Virus record (IMG/VR): IMGVR_UViG_3300017922_000010
Span: 1 to 25,150 of that record
DNA: 25,150 bases
Direction: 5' to 3' (one strand)
From: a virus
Position 1 is the first letter of the stretch; every line of letters starts with the position of its first letter. Under the pieces are notes generated by a model. It saw nothing but the letters and a program-made list of their open reading frames with translations, was not told the origin of the DNA and ran no database searches. Shown here in pieces: positions 7,432 through 14,762 of this stretch. A program made the translations under genes and the position numbers.

Positions 7432-7871
7432 GCGAGCGCACTGTTCGTCTCTTGCGCACGTCGACCAGCGACCAGGGTACACTCGGCGTGCTGGTTCTGC
7501 CCGACGGGTGGGAATGCCGCACGATCGAACTGCCGTGGCGCGGTAATCAGCAAAACATCTCCTGCATTCCGGACGGCACGTACGATGTCGACTGGATCCG
7601 GTCCAACACGTTCGGGCCGTCTTTCTGGGTTCGGGGGGTCCCGGGCCGGACCGGCATATTGATCCACTCCGGCAACCTCGCCGGGGACCGCCAGCAGGGC
7701 TACCGCACCCACTCCTACGGCTGCATCCTGCCCGGTAAATATCCTGGGCGGCTCGACGGGCAGCGAGCGGTGCTGGTCTCTCGGGCGACTGTTACTACAT
7801 TGGAGCACCGGCTCGGCAGCCGCCCATTTACCTTGCAAATCGTCAACACATACGAGGCGTCAAATGCTTAG
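7428..7871 (+). CDS. DUF5675-like protein, candidate murein enzyme
   Basis: A 147-residue protein resembling DUF5675 phage proteins (N-terminal VRLLRTSTSDQGTLGVL, then CRTIELPWRGN, IPDGTYDV). Residues 80-102 run H80-SGN...H95-SYGC-I, with Cys99. A histidine followed by S/T-x-G-C is the layout of the YkuD L,D-transpeptidase active site, so it may act on peptidoglycan. Its position directly before a holin-like gene, and the absence of any other endolysin in the window, make it the best candidate for the lysis enzyme. That role is inference. ATG 7428 has GGAGG upstream and overlaps the TraR stop as ATGA. There is no signal peptide. Confidence 0.7.
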   Translation: MSERTVRLLRTSTSDQGTLGVLVLPDGWECRTIELPWRGNQQNISCIPDGTYDVDWIRSNTFGPSFWVRGVPGRTGILIHSGNLAGDRQQGYRTHSYGCILPGKYPGRLDGQRAVLVSRATVTTLEHRLGSRPFTLQIVNTYEASNA

Positions 7872-8400
7872 CGCGCTCTTGAGTGGCGGCCTGACTGGCG
7901 TGATCGGCAGCCTGGTCAGCAACATCACAGATATTTGGAAACGGCGCCAAGACCGCCAACACGAATTGAAGTTGCGGCAGCTCGACATCCAGATGATGGA
8001 CAAAGAGTGGGAGTACCGTGAACGGCAAGCCGAGACGGAAGCGTCTGTCGATATGCAGGAGTCCGCAGATTCGCTACGGGCCGACTCGTACGACCACGAC
8101 GCGCGGACATATTCCGTGGGCCTGGAGGTCGAGGCCGCGTGGTCTAAAGCGCTTTTGGTCTTGGCCGATTTCATTCGCGCCCTGGTGCGTCCTGCACTGA
8201 CCGTATTCTTGATCTGGCTGGTCTGGGAGACGCGAATGGAGGTTGTTGAGGTCTTGGACGCCGCGGGCATGCAGGGCATCTCCGCCGAGCAGGCCGTGTC
8301 AGTGTATGCCTCTGTCGTTGACATGATTTTGTACCTGGCCAGTACCGCCGTGACGTGGTGGTTCGGCACCCGACCAATTTCGTCAAAAAAGCAGGTGTAG
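7864..8400 (+). CDS. Holin-like membrane protein (GTA 3TM type)
   Basis: A 178-residue protein with a hydrophobic or amphipathic N-terminus (1-24, MLSALLSGGLTGVIGSLVSN). A charged helical arm follows at about 26-75 (RRQDRQHELKLRQLDIQ...), then transmembrane segments at about 95-121 (ALLVLADFIRALVRPALTVFLIWLVW) and 147-168 (VYASVVDMILYLASTAVTWWFG). This resembles the three-TM holins of phages and gene-transfer agents, which permeabilise the inner membrane to time lysis. ATG 7864 overlaps the upstream stop, coupling it to the putative murein enzyme. Confidence 0.7.
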   Translation: MLSALLSGGLTGVIGSLVSNITDIWKRRQDRQHELKLRQLDIQMMDKEWEYRERQAETEASVDMQESADSLRADSYDHDARTYSVGLEVEAAWSKALLVLADFIRALVRPALTVFLIWLVWETRMEVVEVLDAAGMQGISAEQAVSVYASVVDMILYLASTAVTWWFGTRPISSKKQV

Positions 8401-8402
8401 CT

Positions 8403-8564
8403 ATGCCAACATACAAAAACGACTCTACCGCGGTGCGCAATGTAATCAACGCCTCGCACCAGTCCGTCTAGGTCCGGCCGGGCGAGACGGTCCAGACCCT
8501 GCAATTGCTCACTGATGCGGATTGGACCAAAACCGCAGATGCGCCGTTTTATAATAGGGATTCT
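8403..8564 (+). pseudogene. Small phage domain interrupted by in-frame amber
   Basis: From ATG 8403 (AGGTG upstream) the frame encodes MPTYKNDSTAVRNVINASHQSV, then TAG at 8469-8471, and continues without another stop as VRPGETVQTLQLLTDADWTK to about 8564, running on in frame into the next gene. The joined text reads like one small phage protein with a PGETVQT-type loop, so the amber appears to split a formerly continuous gene; CAG to TAG is the simplest change. Other genes here end normally in TAG, which argues against general amber recoding. Alternatives are a sequencing error, low-level readthrough, or a genuine 22-residue leader. Confidence 0.55.
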
Positions 8565-8861
8565 GTGGAGCGGTTTTCAGATTTTGCGGAAGAAGAGGGG
8601 CCGCTCGAGGGCGGCAAGGTCCGCCTGGATTCGATACTGAACACCGAAATCACAATAACCGGGTTCCGGATCCAGGCCAGCAAGTACAACGGCAAAAACG
8701 CGACAGGTAAATGTTTGACTGTTCAGTTTGAGCAAAACGGCGAGCGTCAAGTGTTCTTTACCGGATCGGATGTTTTAATTCATCAGTTCGAAAAGTACGG
8801 CGATCGCATCCCGTTCCTCGCTACACTGAAAAAGGTCGATCGTTACTACACACTGAGCTGA
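8565..8861 (+). CDS. Conserved small protein, paralogue of 24700 gene
   Basis: Function not recognised. The 98-residue product starts at GTG 8565 with AGGG at 8556-8559. This start is chosen because the paralogue at 24700 begins at the equivalent point (SVQRFSDFAEEHGPLEG against SVERFSDFAEEEGPLEG). The frame is also open upstream to a TTG at 8505 and to the amber at 8469. It is beta-rich: ILNTEITITGFRIQASKY, GKCLTVQFEQNGERQVFFTGS, IPFLATLKKVDRYYTLS. The pattern, with a paralogue adjacent to ssb, makes a small OB-fold-like or ssDNA-related protein conceivable, but that is a guess. This copy is full length and ends just before the connector genes. Confidence 0.7.
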   Translation: MERFSDFAEEEGPLEGGKVRLDSILNTEITITGFRIQASKYNGKNATGKCLTVQFEQNGERQVFFTGSDVLIHQFEKYGDRIPFLATLKKVDRYYTLS

Positions 8862-8870
8862 GGGTGGGGT

Positions 8871-9203
8871 ATGTATATTCAATACCGGGACAAAATAACA
8901 GACGCAAGCGGGCGCACCTGGTCTGTACAACAGGCTAAAGCCTGGCGGCGCATGTTTCCAGATGAAGACCTCTCTGTATTCTTCTTTGCCGACACTGAAT
9001 CCGGGACACACACGTCTGGCGACGGAGCCTCAACAGAATGCACGTTAATGATAGACGAGTCCCCAGCGCTAGGGAACGCACGGGAGAACATGGACTCTGA
9101 ATTCCGCCCTGGCCTGGGCCGATATGCAACGCTCTATGTGCTATTCGGCGATGGTTCCGCCTGGACGACGTACGCCAGTGCCGACGAAAGGGGGGCGTGG
9201 TAA
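8871..9203 (+). CDS. Hypothetical phage protein, connector region
   Basis: A 110-residue protein not recognised. It has a soluble, acidic composition, with aromatic N-terminal MYIQYRDKITDASGRTW and a charged centre. GGTGGGG precedes ATG 8871. It sits between the split gene and a Z/gp10-like tail completion gene, where head-tail connector proteins (head closure or adaptor) are normally found, so a connector role is plausible from position alone. Its TAA shares a base with the next ATG (TAATG at 9201-9205). Confidence 0.65.
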   Translation: MYIQYRDKITDASGRTWSVQQAKAWRRMFPDEDLSVFFFADTESGTHTSGDGASTECTLMIDESPALGNARENMDSEFRPGLGRYATLYVLFGDGSAWTTYASADERGAW

Positions 9204-9826
9204 TGGCCGTGGACTCTGTGCGCATTAAAGGGCGCCGCTATCGCTTTTATGGCAACGACACGTTTGTCCGGATCCGCGACGAGGCTCACCCGTGGTTGCA
9301 GCACATGGCCAGAGAATTTCCATCCGAACTCAATCGAGCCCTGCGCCATGTCGGCTGGTGGGCGCGTAAAGAGCTCCGCAGCGCGATTTTTGAAGGCGGA
9401 GTGGCGGGATCCAGCTGGCCTCCACTGTCTGACGTGCAGCAAATGCGCCGCATCGACGACCTGAAGGGGCGTCTGCGTAACCCCCGGACCCACCCGTTTG
9501 GCAGCCTAGTCCGGGCCATAGGCTACAAGCACGAGCCAGCCATCATGCGCGTGCGCGTTGGCTGGCTTTCCAGGTCTGCGGCCGCCCAGGGTGCAAAGTT
9601 ACAAAAAGGGTTCACGACACAAATAACGCCCAAGATGCGCCGTTTTTTCTGGGCGGCGGACATCCCGTTAAGTGGAAGCAAGGCTGTGTTTCGCACTCCT
9701 GCCAGGCCCCTTTTTGACCCGTTTTTTATGGCGAATCGTCGAAAGATTTACGCTCGCATAGAGTCCCGAATCCTGTATTACCTCAACAAATCAAAAAAAC
9801 GCGCGAGGTTCCAATGGGCAGCGTAA
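9203..9826 (+). CDS. Tail completion protein, virion morphogenesis/gpZ-like
   Basis: A 207-residue, strongly basic protein. The features WLQHMAREFPSELNRALRHVGWWARKELRSAIFEGG (residues about 30-65) and SSWPPLSDVQQMRR, together with a basic C-terminus, are those of the gpG/gpZ and HK97 gp10-type tail completion proteins that fit the tail end for joining to the head. The order connector - this gene - terminator - tail tube matches other siphoviruses. ATG 9203 is chosen over the in-frame GTG 9197 because a GGGGGG run at about 9188-9193 serves it and the TAATG overlap couples it to the upstream gene. Confidence 0.7.
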   Translation: MAVDSVRIKGRRYRFYGNDTFVRIRDEAHPWLQHMAREFPSELNRALRHVGWWARKELRSAIFEGGVAGSSWPPLSDVQQMRRIDDLKGRLRNPRTHPFGSLVRAIGYKHEPAIMRVRVGWLSRSAAAQGAKLQKGFTTQITPKMRRFFWAADIPLSGSKAVFRTPARPLFDPFFMANRRKIYARIESRILYYLNKSKKRARFQWAA

Positions 9827-10269
9827 CATTGACGGAAATCACTCAGGATTTGCGGGACGCCCTGGCAAGCGACCAGGCGCTGAACGATTGGTGCTTGGCT
9901 GAGCTAGGCGAGTTGCCAACCATATTTGTTGGCATCGATGAGCGAAATAAGCCCGGCCTGCAGGACTGCCCACTGATCATCATCCGCCCAGAAACGATCG
10001 CCGGAGGGCAAGAGCAAGCCGCTATTGAGCCGGTACTCTATGTTGATTGGGGGCTAGTGAATGACGAAATAACGACCGCTGACCGGATCCGGGAGTACCA
10101 GGGCGTATATCAGTCAGACCGAATGGGAAACCTGATATGGAACGCACTTCGGAGTGCTGGCCCGGACTACGCGCTATCTCAGAGCGATTACACGCTAGAG
10201 TCGGTTCGTTTTTTCCCAATGCACGTAGGCGGAATGGATATCAAAATTTCAATCCCAACCACATTATAG
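9814..10269 (+). CDS. Putative tail terminator protein (gpU position)
   Basis: A 151-residue acidic protein. It opens with a helix (TEITQDLRDALASDQALNDWCLAEL), then strands (PTIFVGID, CPLIIIRPETIAGG, VLYVDWGLVN) and a C-terminal strand that ends ISIPTTL. The alpha/beta pattern and the place directly before the tail-tube gene fit the tail terminator, which caps the tail tube at its final length. The name comes from synteny more than from a specific motif. The ATG at 9814 lies 13 bases inside the preceding gene with CGAGG upstream. Confidence 0.6.
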   Translation: MGSVTLTEITQDLRDALASDQALNDWCLAELGELPTIFVGIDERNKPGLQDCPLIIIRPETIAGGQEQAAIEPVLYVDWGLVNDEITTADRIREYQGVYQSDRMGNLIWNALRSAGPDYALSQSDYTLESVRFFPMHVGGMDIKISIPTTL

Positions 10270-10279
10270 GGAGATCATT

Positions 10280-11248
10280 ATGGGTCAAGCACGAGGATAC
10301 AAATCGCGACTTGTTTTGGATTTCGAGACGGCATTCAAGACAGATCCCTCCACTCCGGCCGGGCACATTATGCCGTTCAACTCATACAGCGTGCAGGGGT
10401 CGCGCAACAAGGAAAGCGCCAACACTATTCGTGGCCGGCGTGACCCCGTTGCCCCGTTTGACGGCAACGAGTCTGTTGACGGCCCGTTAGTCGTGCCCGT
10501 GGATGTCCGGAACATCGGGCTATGGCTGAAGGCCTTGCTTGGCGCTCCTGATTCAACAGACAACGGCGATGGGACGTACGATCACGTTTACAGCATCAGT
10601 GACTCCCAGCCGTCTATGGTCCTGGAGACCAGGCTTTCTGATAACACATCGGTAATCAAGTATATCAAGCACAATGGTTGCAAGCTGAACAGCCTGGAAA
10701 TCAGTGCTGGAGGCGACGGAGAGCTGGTCGCGAATCTGAACATCATGGGGGCAGCCGAGGCCCTGGGCGACAGCGCGTATGATTCCGATCCGACAGAATT
10801 ATCATTTCAGCGCTTCCGTAATTTCCAGGCTACCCTAAAAGAAGGCGGCTCCGCTCTGACCGGCACAGCGACAAACATGACTCTGAATGTTGCCGCAAAT
10901 CTTGACGGGGATCAGTATACAATCGGCGACAATGGCACCCGCGGGGATATCTCTGAAGGGCTGATGGGCCTGTCTGGATCTATTGATGCGCTGTTCAAGG
11001 ACACGTCTGCGGCAATGCTGCAAAAAGCCATCGACAGCACCGAAACGTCGTTGGAGCTGGCATTCGAAGACAGCAACGGCAATTCGCTGACGTTTACATT
11101 GCCCGAACTTCAGTTTGCCCAGCAAGGCCCTACTGTCGACGGGCCGCAGGGTGTGCGCATATCGCTGCCGTTCCAGGCGTACTACGACGACGCGGCTGAA
11201 GGCACTGGTTTACAAGTAACTCTTGTGAACGATCAAGTATCGTACTAA
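10280..11248 (+). CDS. Major tail tube protein
   Basis: A 322-residue acidic, beta-rich protein in the tail-tube position. Polymerised rings of it form the DNA conduit of the non-contractile tail. Features: N-terminal basic arm (MGQARGYKSRLVLDFETAFKT), the PFNSYSVQGSRNKESANTIRGRRDPVAPF segment spread over residues about 31-60 (typical of tail-tube families), LNSLEISAGGDGELVANLNIMG at about 137-158, and a C-terminal barrel strand (VRISLPFQAYYDD). AGGGAG before ATG 10280 suggests strong translation. It is followed by the G/GT chaperones, as is usual. Confidence 0.85.
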   Translation: MGQARGYKSRLVLDFETAFKTDPSTPAGHIMPFNSYSVQGSRNKESANTIRGRRDPVAPFDGNESVDGPLVVPVDVRNIGLWLKALLGAPDSTDNGDGTYDHVYSISDSQPSMVLETRLSDNTSVIKYIKHNGCKLNSLEISAGGDGELVANLNIMGAAEALGDSAYDSDPTELSFQRFRNFQATLKEGGSALTGTATNMTLNVAANLDGDQYTIGDNGTRGDISEGLMGLSGSIDALFKDTSAAMLQKAIDSTETSLELAFEDSNGNSLTFTLPELQFAQQGPTVDGPQGVRISLPFQAYYDDAAEGTGLQVTLVNDQVSY

Positions 11249-11259
11249 GGAAGCCCTCT

Positions 11260-11550
11260 ATGGATATCACTTTGAAGTCGACCGGCCGGACTCTCCCGCT
11301 GAAAAGCTACAAGGTCAGTGATCAGGAGCGCGTTGACGAGCTACAGCGTAAGGCATTGGATGGGCATGGCTCTGTCATTGAAATGCGCAAACAGACAGTA
11401 CTGTTTGCGTACCCTGAACTGAAAGACGAAATTGACGACTGGGAAATGGCCGAACTGTCTGAGCTGTATGTTTTGCTCGGTCGCTACATCCACGGCGGGC
11501 CGGATGCAATAAAAAACTCCTCAGCGTCTGGCGATGGTGGGCAGGAGTAG
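11260..11550 (+). CDS. Tail assembly chaperone (gpG-like)
   Basis: A 96-residue protein made by ordinary termination at TAG 11548-11550. It is helical and acidic (SDQERVDELQRKALDGHGS, ELKDEIDDWEMAELSELYVLLGRYI). It occupies the universal siphovirus slot between tail tube and tape measure, where G-type chaperones coat the tape measure protein during tail assembly. AAGGAAG precedes ATG 11260. A slippery heptamer near its 3' end produces the longer GT form. Confidence 0.8.
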   Translation: MDITLKSTGRTLPLKSYKVSDQERVDELQRKALDGHGSVIEMRKQTVLFAYPELKDEIDDWEMAELSELYVLLGRYIHGGPDAIKNSSASGDGGQE

Positions 11551-11873
11551 ACAGCGATGGCGACAATACGGGGCTGGGCGCCCCGTATTGTCGCGACTGC
11601 ATGAAAGCTCAGCGCCAGACAGAGGAGCCTGTGGATTGCAACTCCTGCCCGAATCAATGCCCAGAGCTCAATCAGGACAACCTGCCTGCCTGGGAGCTCT
11701 GGGCCACAGTGCAAACTCAGTGGCGGACCGATATGGGGCAGTTGGTCGGCCTGGACTACAATGCCCTCTACCTCGTCGCCGAATCGCTCAACATTCGCAT
11801 GACCCCTGGGAATTTGCAGCGAATCAAGTCGCTCGAAACTGCACAAATACAGTCCAGCCGCAAAAAGGATTGA
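11260..11873 (+). CDS. gpGT-like chaperone by -1 frameshift
   Basis: Predicted about 204-residue fusion. Reading from ATG 11260 slips back one base at A AAA AAC (11511-11517) and continues from CTC 11517 with no stop to TGA 11871-11873. The extension begins LLSVWRWWAGVDSDGDN and includes a C-x2-C...C-x2-C set (YCRDC, CNSCPNQC), a possible zinc knuckle. It then has a DUF1799-like part (PAWELWATVQTQWRTDMGQ, LVGLDYNAL). In lambda-like phages the T domain binds the tail tube protein while G coats the tape measure. No good ribosome site supports independent starting at ATG 11601, so frameshifting best explains this frame. Confidence 0.8.
11511..11517 (+). promoter_or_regulatory. -1 ribosomal frameshift heptamer A AAA AAC
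   Basis: In the G frame the codons are ATA AAA AAC. Slippage of both tRNAs by -1 lets them re-pair on AAA AAA, and the next codon is CTC at 11517. This X XXY YYZ heptamer lies 11 codons before the G stop, and the -1 frame after it is open for 118 codons. It sits exactly where G/GT frameshifts occur in tail operons. Confidence 0.85.
11560..11594 (+). other. Perfect 14-bp hairpin in the frameshift extension
   Basis: GCGACAATACGGGG (11560-11573), loop CTGGGCG, and CCCCGTATTGTCGC (11581-11594) are exact reverse complements. No T-run follows, so it is not a classical terminator. It begins 42 bases after the heptamer and 9 bases after the G stop, farther away than classical frameshift-stimulating stems. 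It may modulate frameshifting at a distance, block re-initiation or stabilise the mRNA. Confidence 0.7.
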
Positions 11874-11874
11874 T

Positions 11875-14430
11875 ATGTCGCTAAACACTCAGATCATCGT
11901 CTCTGCAAAGGACTACGCGACATCTACATACCGCAAGATCGGCCTCAGCACAGAGAGCCTGCGGCAAAAAGTGTTCTCCTTGCAGGGGGCGTTTGCCGGG
12001 CTAGGTGGCGCGTTGGTAGCGCGCAAGGCCTTGCAGTCATTTTCGCAACTTGAGCAGGGGCTGGTGGAGGTCCAAAAAACTACAGGACTGACCGACGACG
12101 AGCTCCAGGTATTACAGCGCCGAATCCAGGACATGGCGCTGGAAACGCCTGTTGCCGTCCAGGGGTTACTGGGTATCGCCGGGGCGGCCGGGCAGATTGG
12201 GGTCAAGGGCGTCGACAATATTGAACTGTTCACCGAAGTCCTGGCCAAGATGCAGGTCGCATCGGATATTGTCGGCACAGAAGGAGCGAAGAGTTTGGCC
12301 CGCCTCCTGAACACCGCCGGGGAGGGGACAGACAAAATTGATGAACTGGGCTCTGCCATTGTCGCGCTGGGGAACGATACCGCGGCATCTGAGTCTGAGA
12401 TTGTGAAGGTCGCATCGGAAGTGGGCCGGGCCACGGCTGCATACGAGGTGAGCTCGGAAGCGGCGGTCGCTTATGGCGCAGCACTAAAAGGCATGGGTGC
12501 CCGGGCGGAATTGTCCGGCTCTGCTATTGGCCGGATGATGATCACGATGGATAAGGCGCTGTCGGCCGGTGGCGAAGAGCTGCGAGCGTTCACCGAAATC
12601 GCAAACATGTCGGCTGCGCAGTTCCGGGAGACATTCGAGCAGGACGCCGCCGAGGCGCTGAATGCAGTTCTGCACGGCATGGACCGCATGGTGCGAGACG
12701 AGGGCGCCAAGACTGTTCAGCTCCTGGAGTCAATCGGACTGTCTGGTGTCGAGACGGTCAAGGGCTTGAGCCCGCTCATAGCGAACATCGACCAGCTCGA
12801 TAAGGCGTTTGCCCTGGCGAATAAAGAGATCCGAAACGCCACGGCTCTCAATCAAGAGGCCTTGGCGGCTTCCAAGTCGTTTTCGTCTCAGATGCAGATG
12901 ACTCTCAACGCTGTCGACCAAATTGCTGCGGGGATTGGTGAAGGCTTGGCCCCGGCGATTGTGCGCGTGACTGGCGATTTCCGGGACTGGGTAGATGAAA
13001 ACCAAGACTTCATCCAGCAGGAATTGCCAAACCATATTGCTGATGTGGCTGACAGCTTTGGTGAGCTCGGCACGGCTGTCGGTGATTTTGTCACATCGCC
13101 TGAGTTTGACGCGCTCAAGGAGTACTGGGAACTCATTGCCGGCGCTGCTGCCGGCGCTTATGTCGGCGGCCCTCTTGGCGCCCTCGTTGGCGCCGGAGCT
13201 GGTGGTTTTTGGTCTGCGGCCAAAGACGCAAAAGAGGCCGGCTGGCTGATCGACACCGACGCCGACGAGTCAAGGGGACAGGTGCAGTCGTTGCGCCTGG
13301 AGTTGCAGGAACTGCTCGAAACTCGCAACCGCATTCTGTCTGCAATCCCTGAAGGGGACGACATCATTGACTACCCGGCTCAAAAACAGGGCCTGGATGA
13401 TGTCAACAATGCAATCAAGAAAACTCGCGCGGAACTTAACGCACTATTGGAGTTGCAGGCCAAGCGCTCGTCACCTGGACAGGCCTTACAGCCAGCCCCT
13501 CAGCCACAGGAGTCGCCTAGAGAGGCCACCAGCCGTCCCAGTCAAAGCCCGGGGCTTGCCGCCTCCCAGGTCCCGATGGACCTCATTCGCGACACACGGC
13601 AATGGGTCGAGGAAGAGCTGGAGCGCTGGAGGCAGGACGGAAATTGGCTGAGCGAAGACGAGCTCATGCGCCGTCAATCATCTGAGGTGCAGAACAAGTG
13701 GAATCAACGCCGCGGCGATAATGCGGCCGCCGAGGTGGCGGCGATGCAGCGCGTCTACGACGAGCAGGAGCGGGCGGCTGAACAGGCGCAGCGGGCCGCC
13801 ACACAGACGTTCAGCTTCATGGATGAAATGTCGCGCCAGACAGCCCGAAACATGCAATCCAATTTTTCCACCATATTCTATGACGGGATGAAGGGTGAGT
13901 TGGACTCGTTCGGCGATCTCTTCTCCAGCTTTGCAGATTCCTTGCTGCGAACCTGGGCAGATGTCCAGGCGCAGATGCTGGCTCGAAACATGTTCGGCGA
14001 GGCGTTCATGTCCGGCGATTCGTCTAACATGGGCGGATGGGTCGGACAGCTAGGCTCAGCCGTGGCCGGCATGTTTCACTCCGGCGGTGTCGTGGGGCAA
14101 AGCGCGGTTGCGTCTCGCTCGGTCCCCGCCACGGCCTACGCCGGCGCGCCCAGGCTTCACAATGGTTTCATGCCTGGCGAGTATCCGGCGATACTGAAGC
14201 GCGGCGAGTCCGTGCTGACCCCTGAGCAGATGCGAGCGATGGGATCCAGGCAGGCGCCAAATGTCGAGGTCAACGTCATCAACAGAACCGGCGAAAAAGC
14301 AGATGCCAGGCGCGGCGACATGAAATTTGATGGCGAAAAATGGGTCATGAATGTGGTGCTGGACGCAGCAAACCGTAACCGGAGCGGCTTTGGAAAAAAC
14401 TTAAACGCCGCATTGAGTAAATCGAGGTAG
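11875..14430 (+). CDS. Tail tape measure protein
   Basis: Sets tail length by serving as the internal ruler, and is later ejected with the DNA. At 851 residues it has the N-terminal TP901-type core (about 1-330) with SFSQLEQGLVEVQKTTGL, GIAGAAGQIGV, EVGRATAAYEV and SGSAIGRMMITMDKAL. A glycine/alanine membrane-active-looking segment lies at about 420-445 (LIAGAAAGAYVGGPLGALVGAGAGG), then long helical coiled-coil parts (RGQVQSLRLELQELLETRN). The C-terminus is typical of lambda-type tape measures (ARNMQSNFSTIFYDGMKG, FMPGEYPAILKRGESVLTPEQM). It follows the G/GT genes directly. Confidence 0.93.
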   Translation: MSLNTQIIVSAKDYATSTYRKIGLSTESLRQKVFSLQGAFAGLGGALVARKALQSFSQLEQGLVEVQKTTGLTDDELQVLQRRIQDMALETPVAVQGLLGIAGAAGQIGVKGVDNIELFTEVLAKMQVASDIVGTEGAKSLARLLNTAGEGTDKIDELGSAIVALGNDTAASESEIVKVASEVGRATAAYEVSSEAAVAYGAALKGMGARAELSGSAIGRMMITMDKALSAGGEELRAFTEIANMSAAQFRETFEQDAAEALNAVLHGMDRMVRDEGAKTVQLLESIGLSGVETVKGLSPLIANIDQLDKAFALANKEIRNATALNQEALAASKSFSSQMQMTLNAVDQIAAGIGEGLAPAIVRVTGDFRDWVDENQDFIQQELPNHIADVADSFGELGTAVGDFVTSPEFDALKEYWELIAGAAAGAYVGGPLGALVGAGAGGFWSAAKDAKEAGWLIDTDADESRGQVQSLRLELQELLETRNRILSAIPEGDDIIDYPAQKQGLDDVNNAIKKTRAELNALLELQAKRSSPGQALQPAPQPQESPREATSRPSQSPGLAASQVPMDLIRDTRQWVEEELERWRQDGNWLSEDELMRRQSSEVQNKWNQRRGDNAAAEVAAMQRVYDEQERAAEQAQRAATQTFSFMDEMSRQTARNMQSNFSTIFYDGMKGELDSFGDLFSSFADSLLRTWADVQAQMLARNMFGEAFMSGDSSNMGGWVGQLGSAVAGMFHSGGVVGQSAVASRSVPATAYAGAPRLHNGFMPGEYPAILKRGESVLTPEQMRAMGSRQAPNVEVNVINRTGEKADARRGDMKFDGEKWVMNVVLDAANRNRSGFGKNLNAALSKSR

Positions 14431-14432
14431 TT

Positions 14433-14762
14433 ATGACTACATGGCCGGACATACAAGGGCCGTCCACACTCATGGAACGCAGCCGTAAAAAGCAACTTAA
14501 ATCTGATTTTGAGGCTGGTTATGTGCAGTCAAGGCCACAGTGGACGCGAACCAGACGCGAGTTCGAGCTGGGGTGGAGCTCAATGCCTGCGGCGGACAAG
14601 GCCATGCTTGAGGCATTTTTTGCAAACAATGTCGGCGGCACGTTTGACTGGCAGCACCCAGGCGGCACGGTCTACACAGTGCGGTTCGCTGACAACGAGA
14701 TCGAGTTTAAACATCGAGCAGTGAACCGTTGGCGGTGCTCGCTGATGCTGGAGGAAGCCTGA
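14433..14762 (+). CDS. Minor tail protein, lambda gpM-like
   Basis: A 109-residue tail-tip protein. The WPDIQGPS start, TRTRREFELGWSSM, and the FFANNVGGTFDWQHPGG / TVYTVRFADNEIEF segments match the phage minor tail protein family that includes lambda gpM (109 residues there as well). It joins the tape measure and tail tube to the tip complex. GAGG lies upstream of ATG 14433. Its TGA overlaps the next ATG as TGATG, coupling it to the gpL-like gene, the same order as lambda M-L. Confidence 0.85.
   Translation: MTTWPDIQGPSTLMERSRKKQLKSDFEAGYVQSRPQWTRTRREFELGWSSMPAADKAMLEAFFANNVGGTFDWQHPGGTVYTVRFADNEIEFKHRAVNRWRCSLMLEEA

Noticed and set aside
7646-7654. 9-base match of the spacer 5' end (CCGGACCGG) to the DUF5675 gene
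   Set aside because: The match stops after nine bases and has no AAG-like PAM next to it; GC-rich chance similarity.
8469-8471. Amber recoding of the phage genome
   Set aside because: Several intact genes (large terminase, portal, DUF5675, holin-like) end properly at TAG, so general reassignment of TAG is not supported.
11601-11873. Independent 90-residue gene starting at ATG 11601
   Set aside because: No good Shine-Dalgarno, the start sits just after a strong hairpin, and the -1 frame is open back to the slippery heptamer; the frameshift product explains it better.
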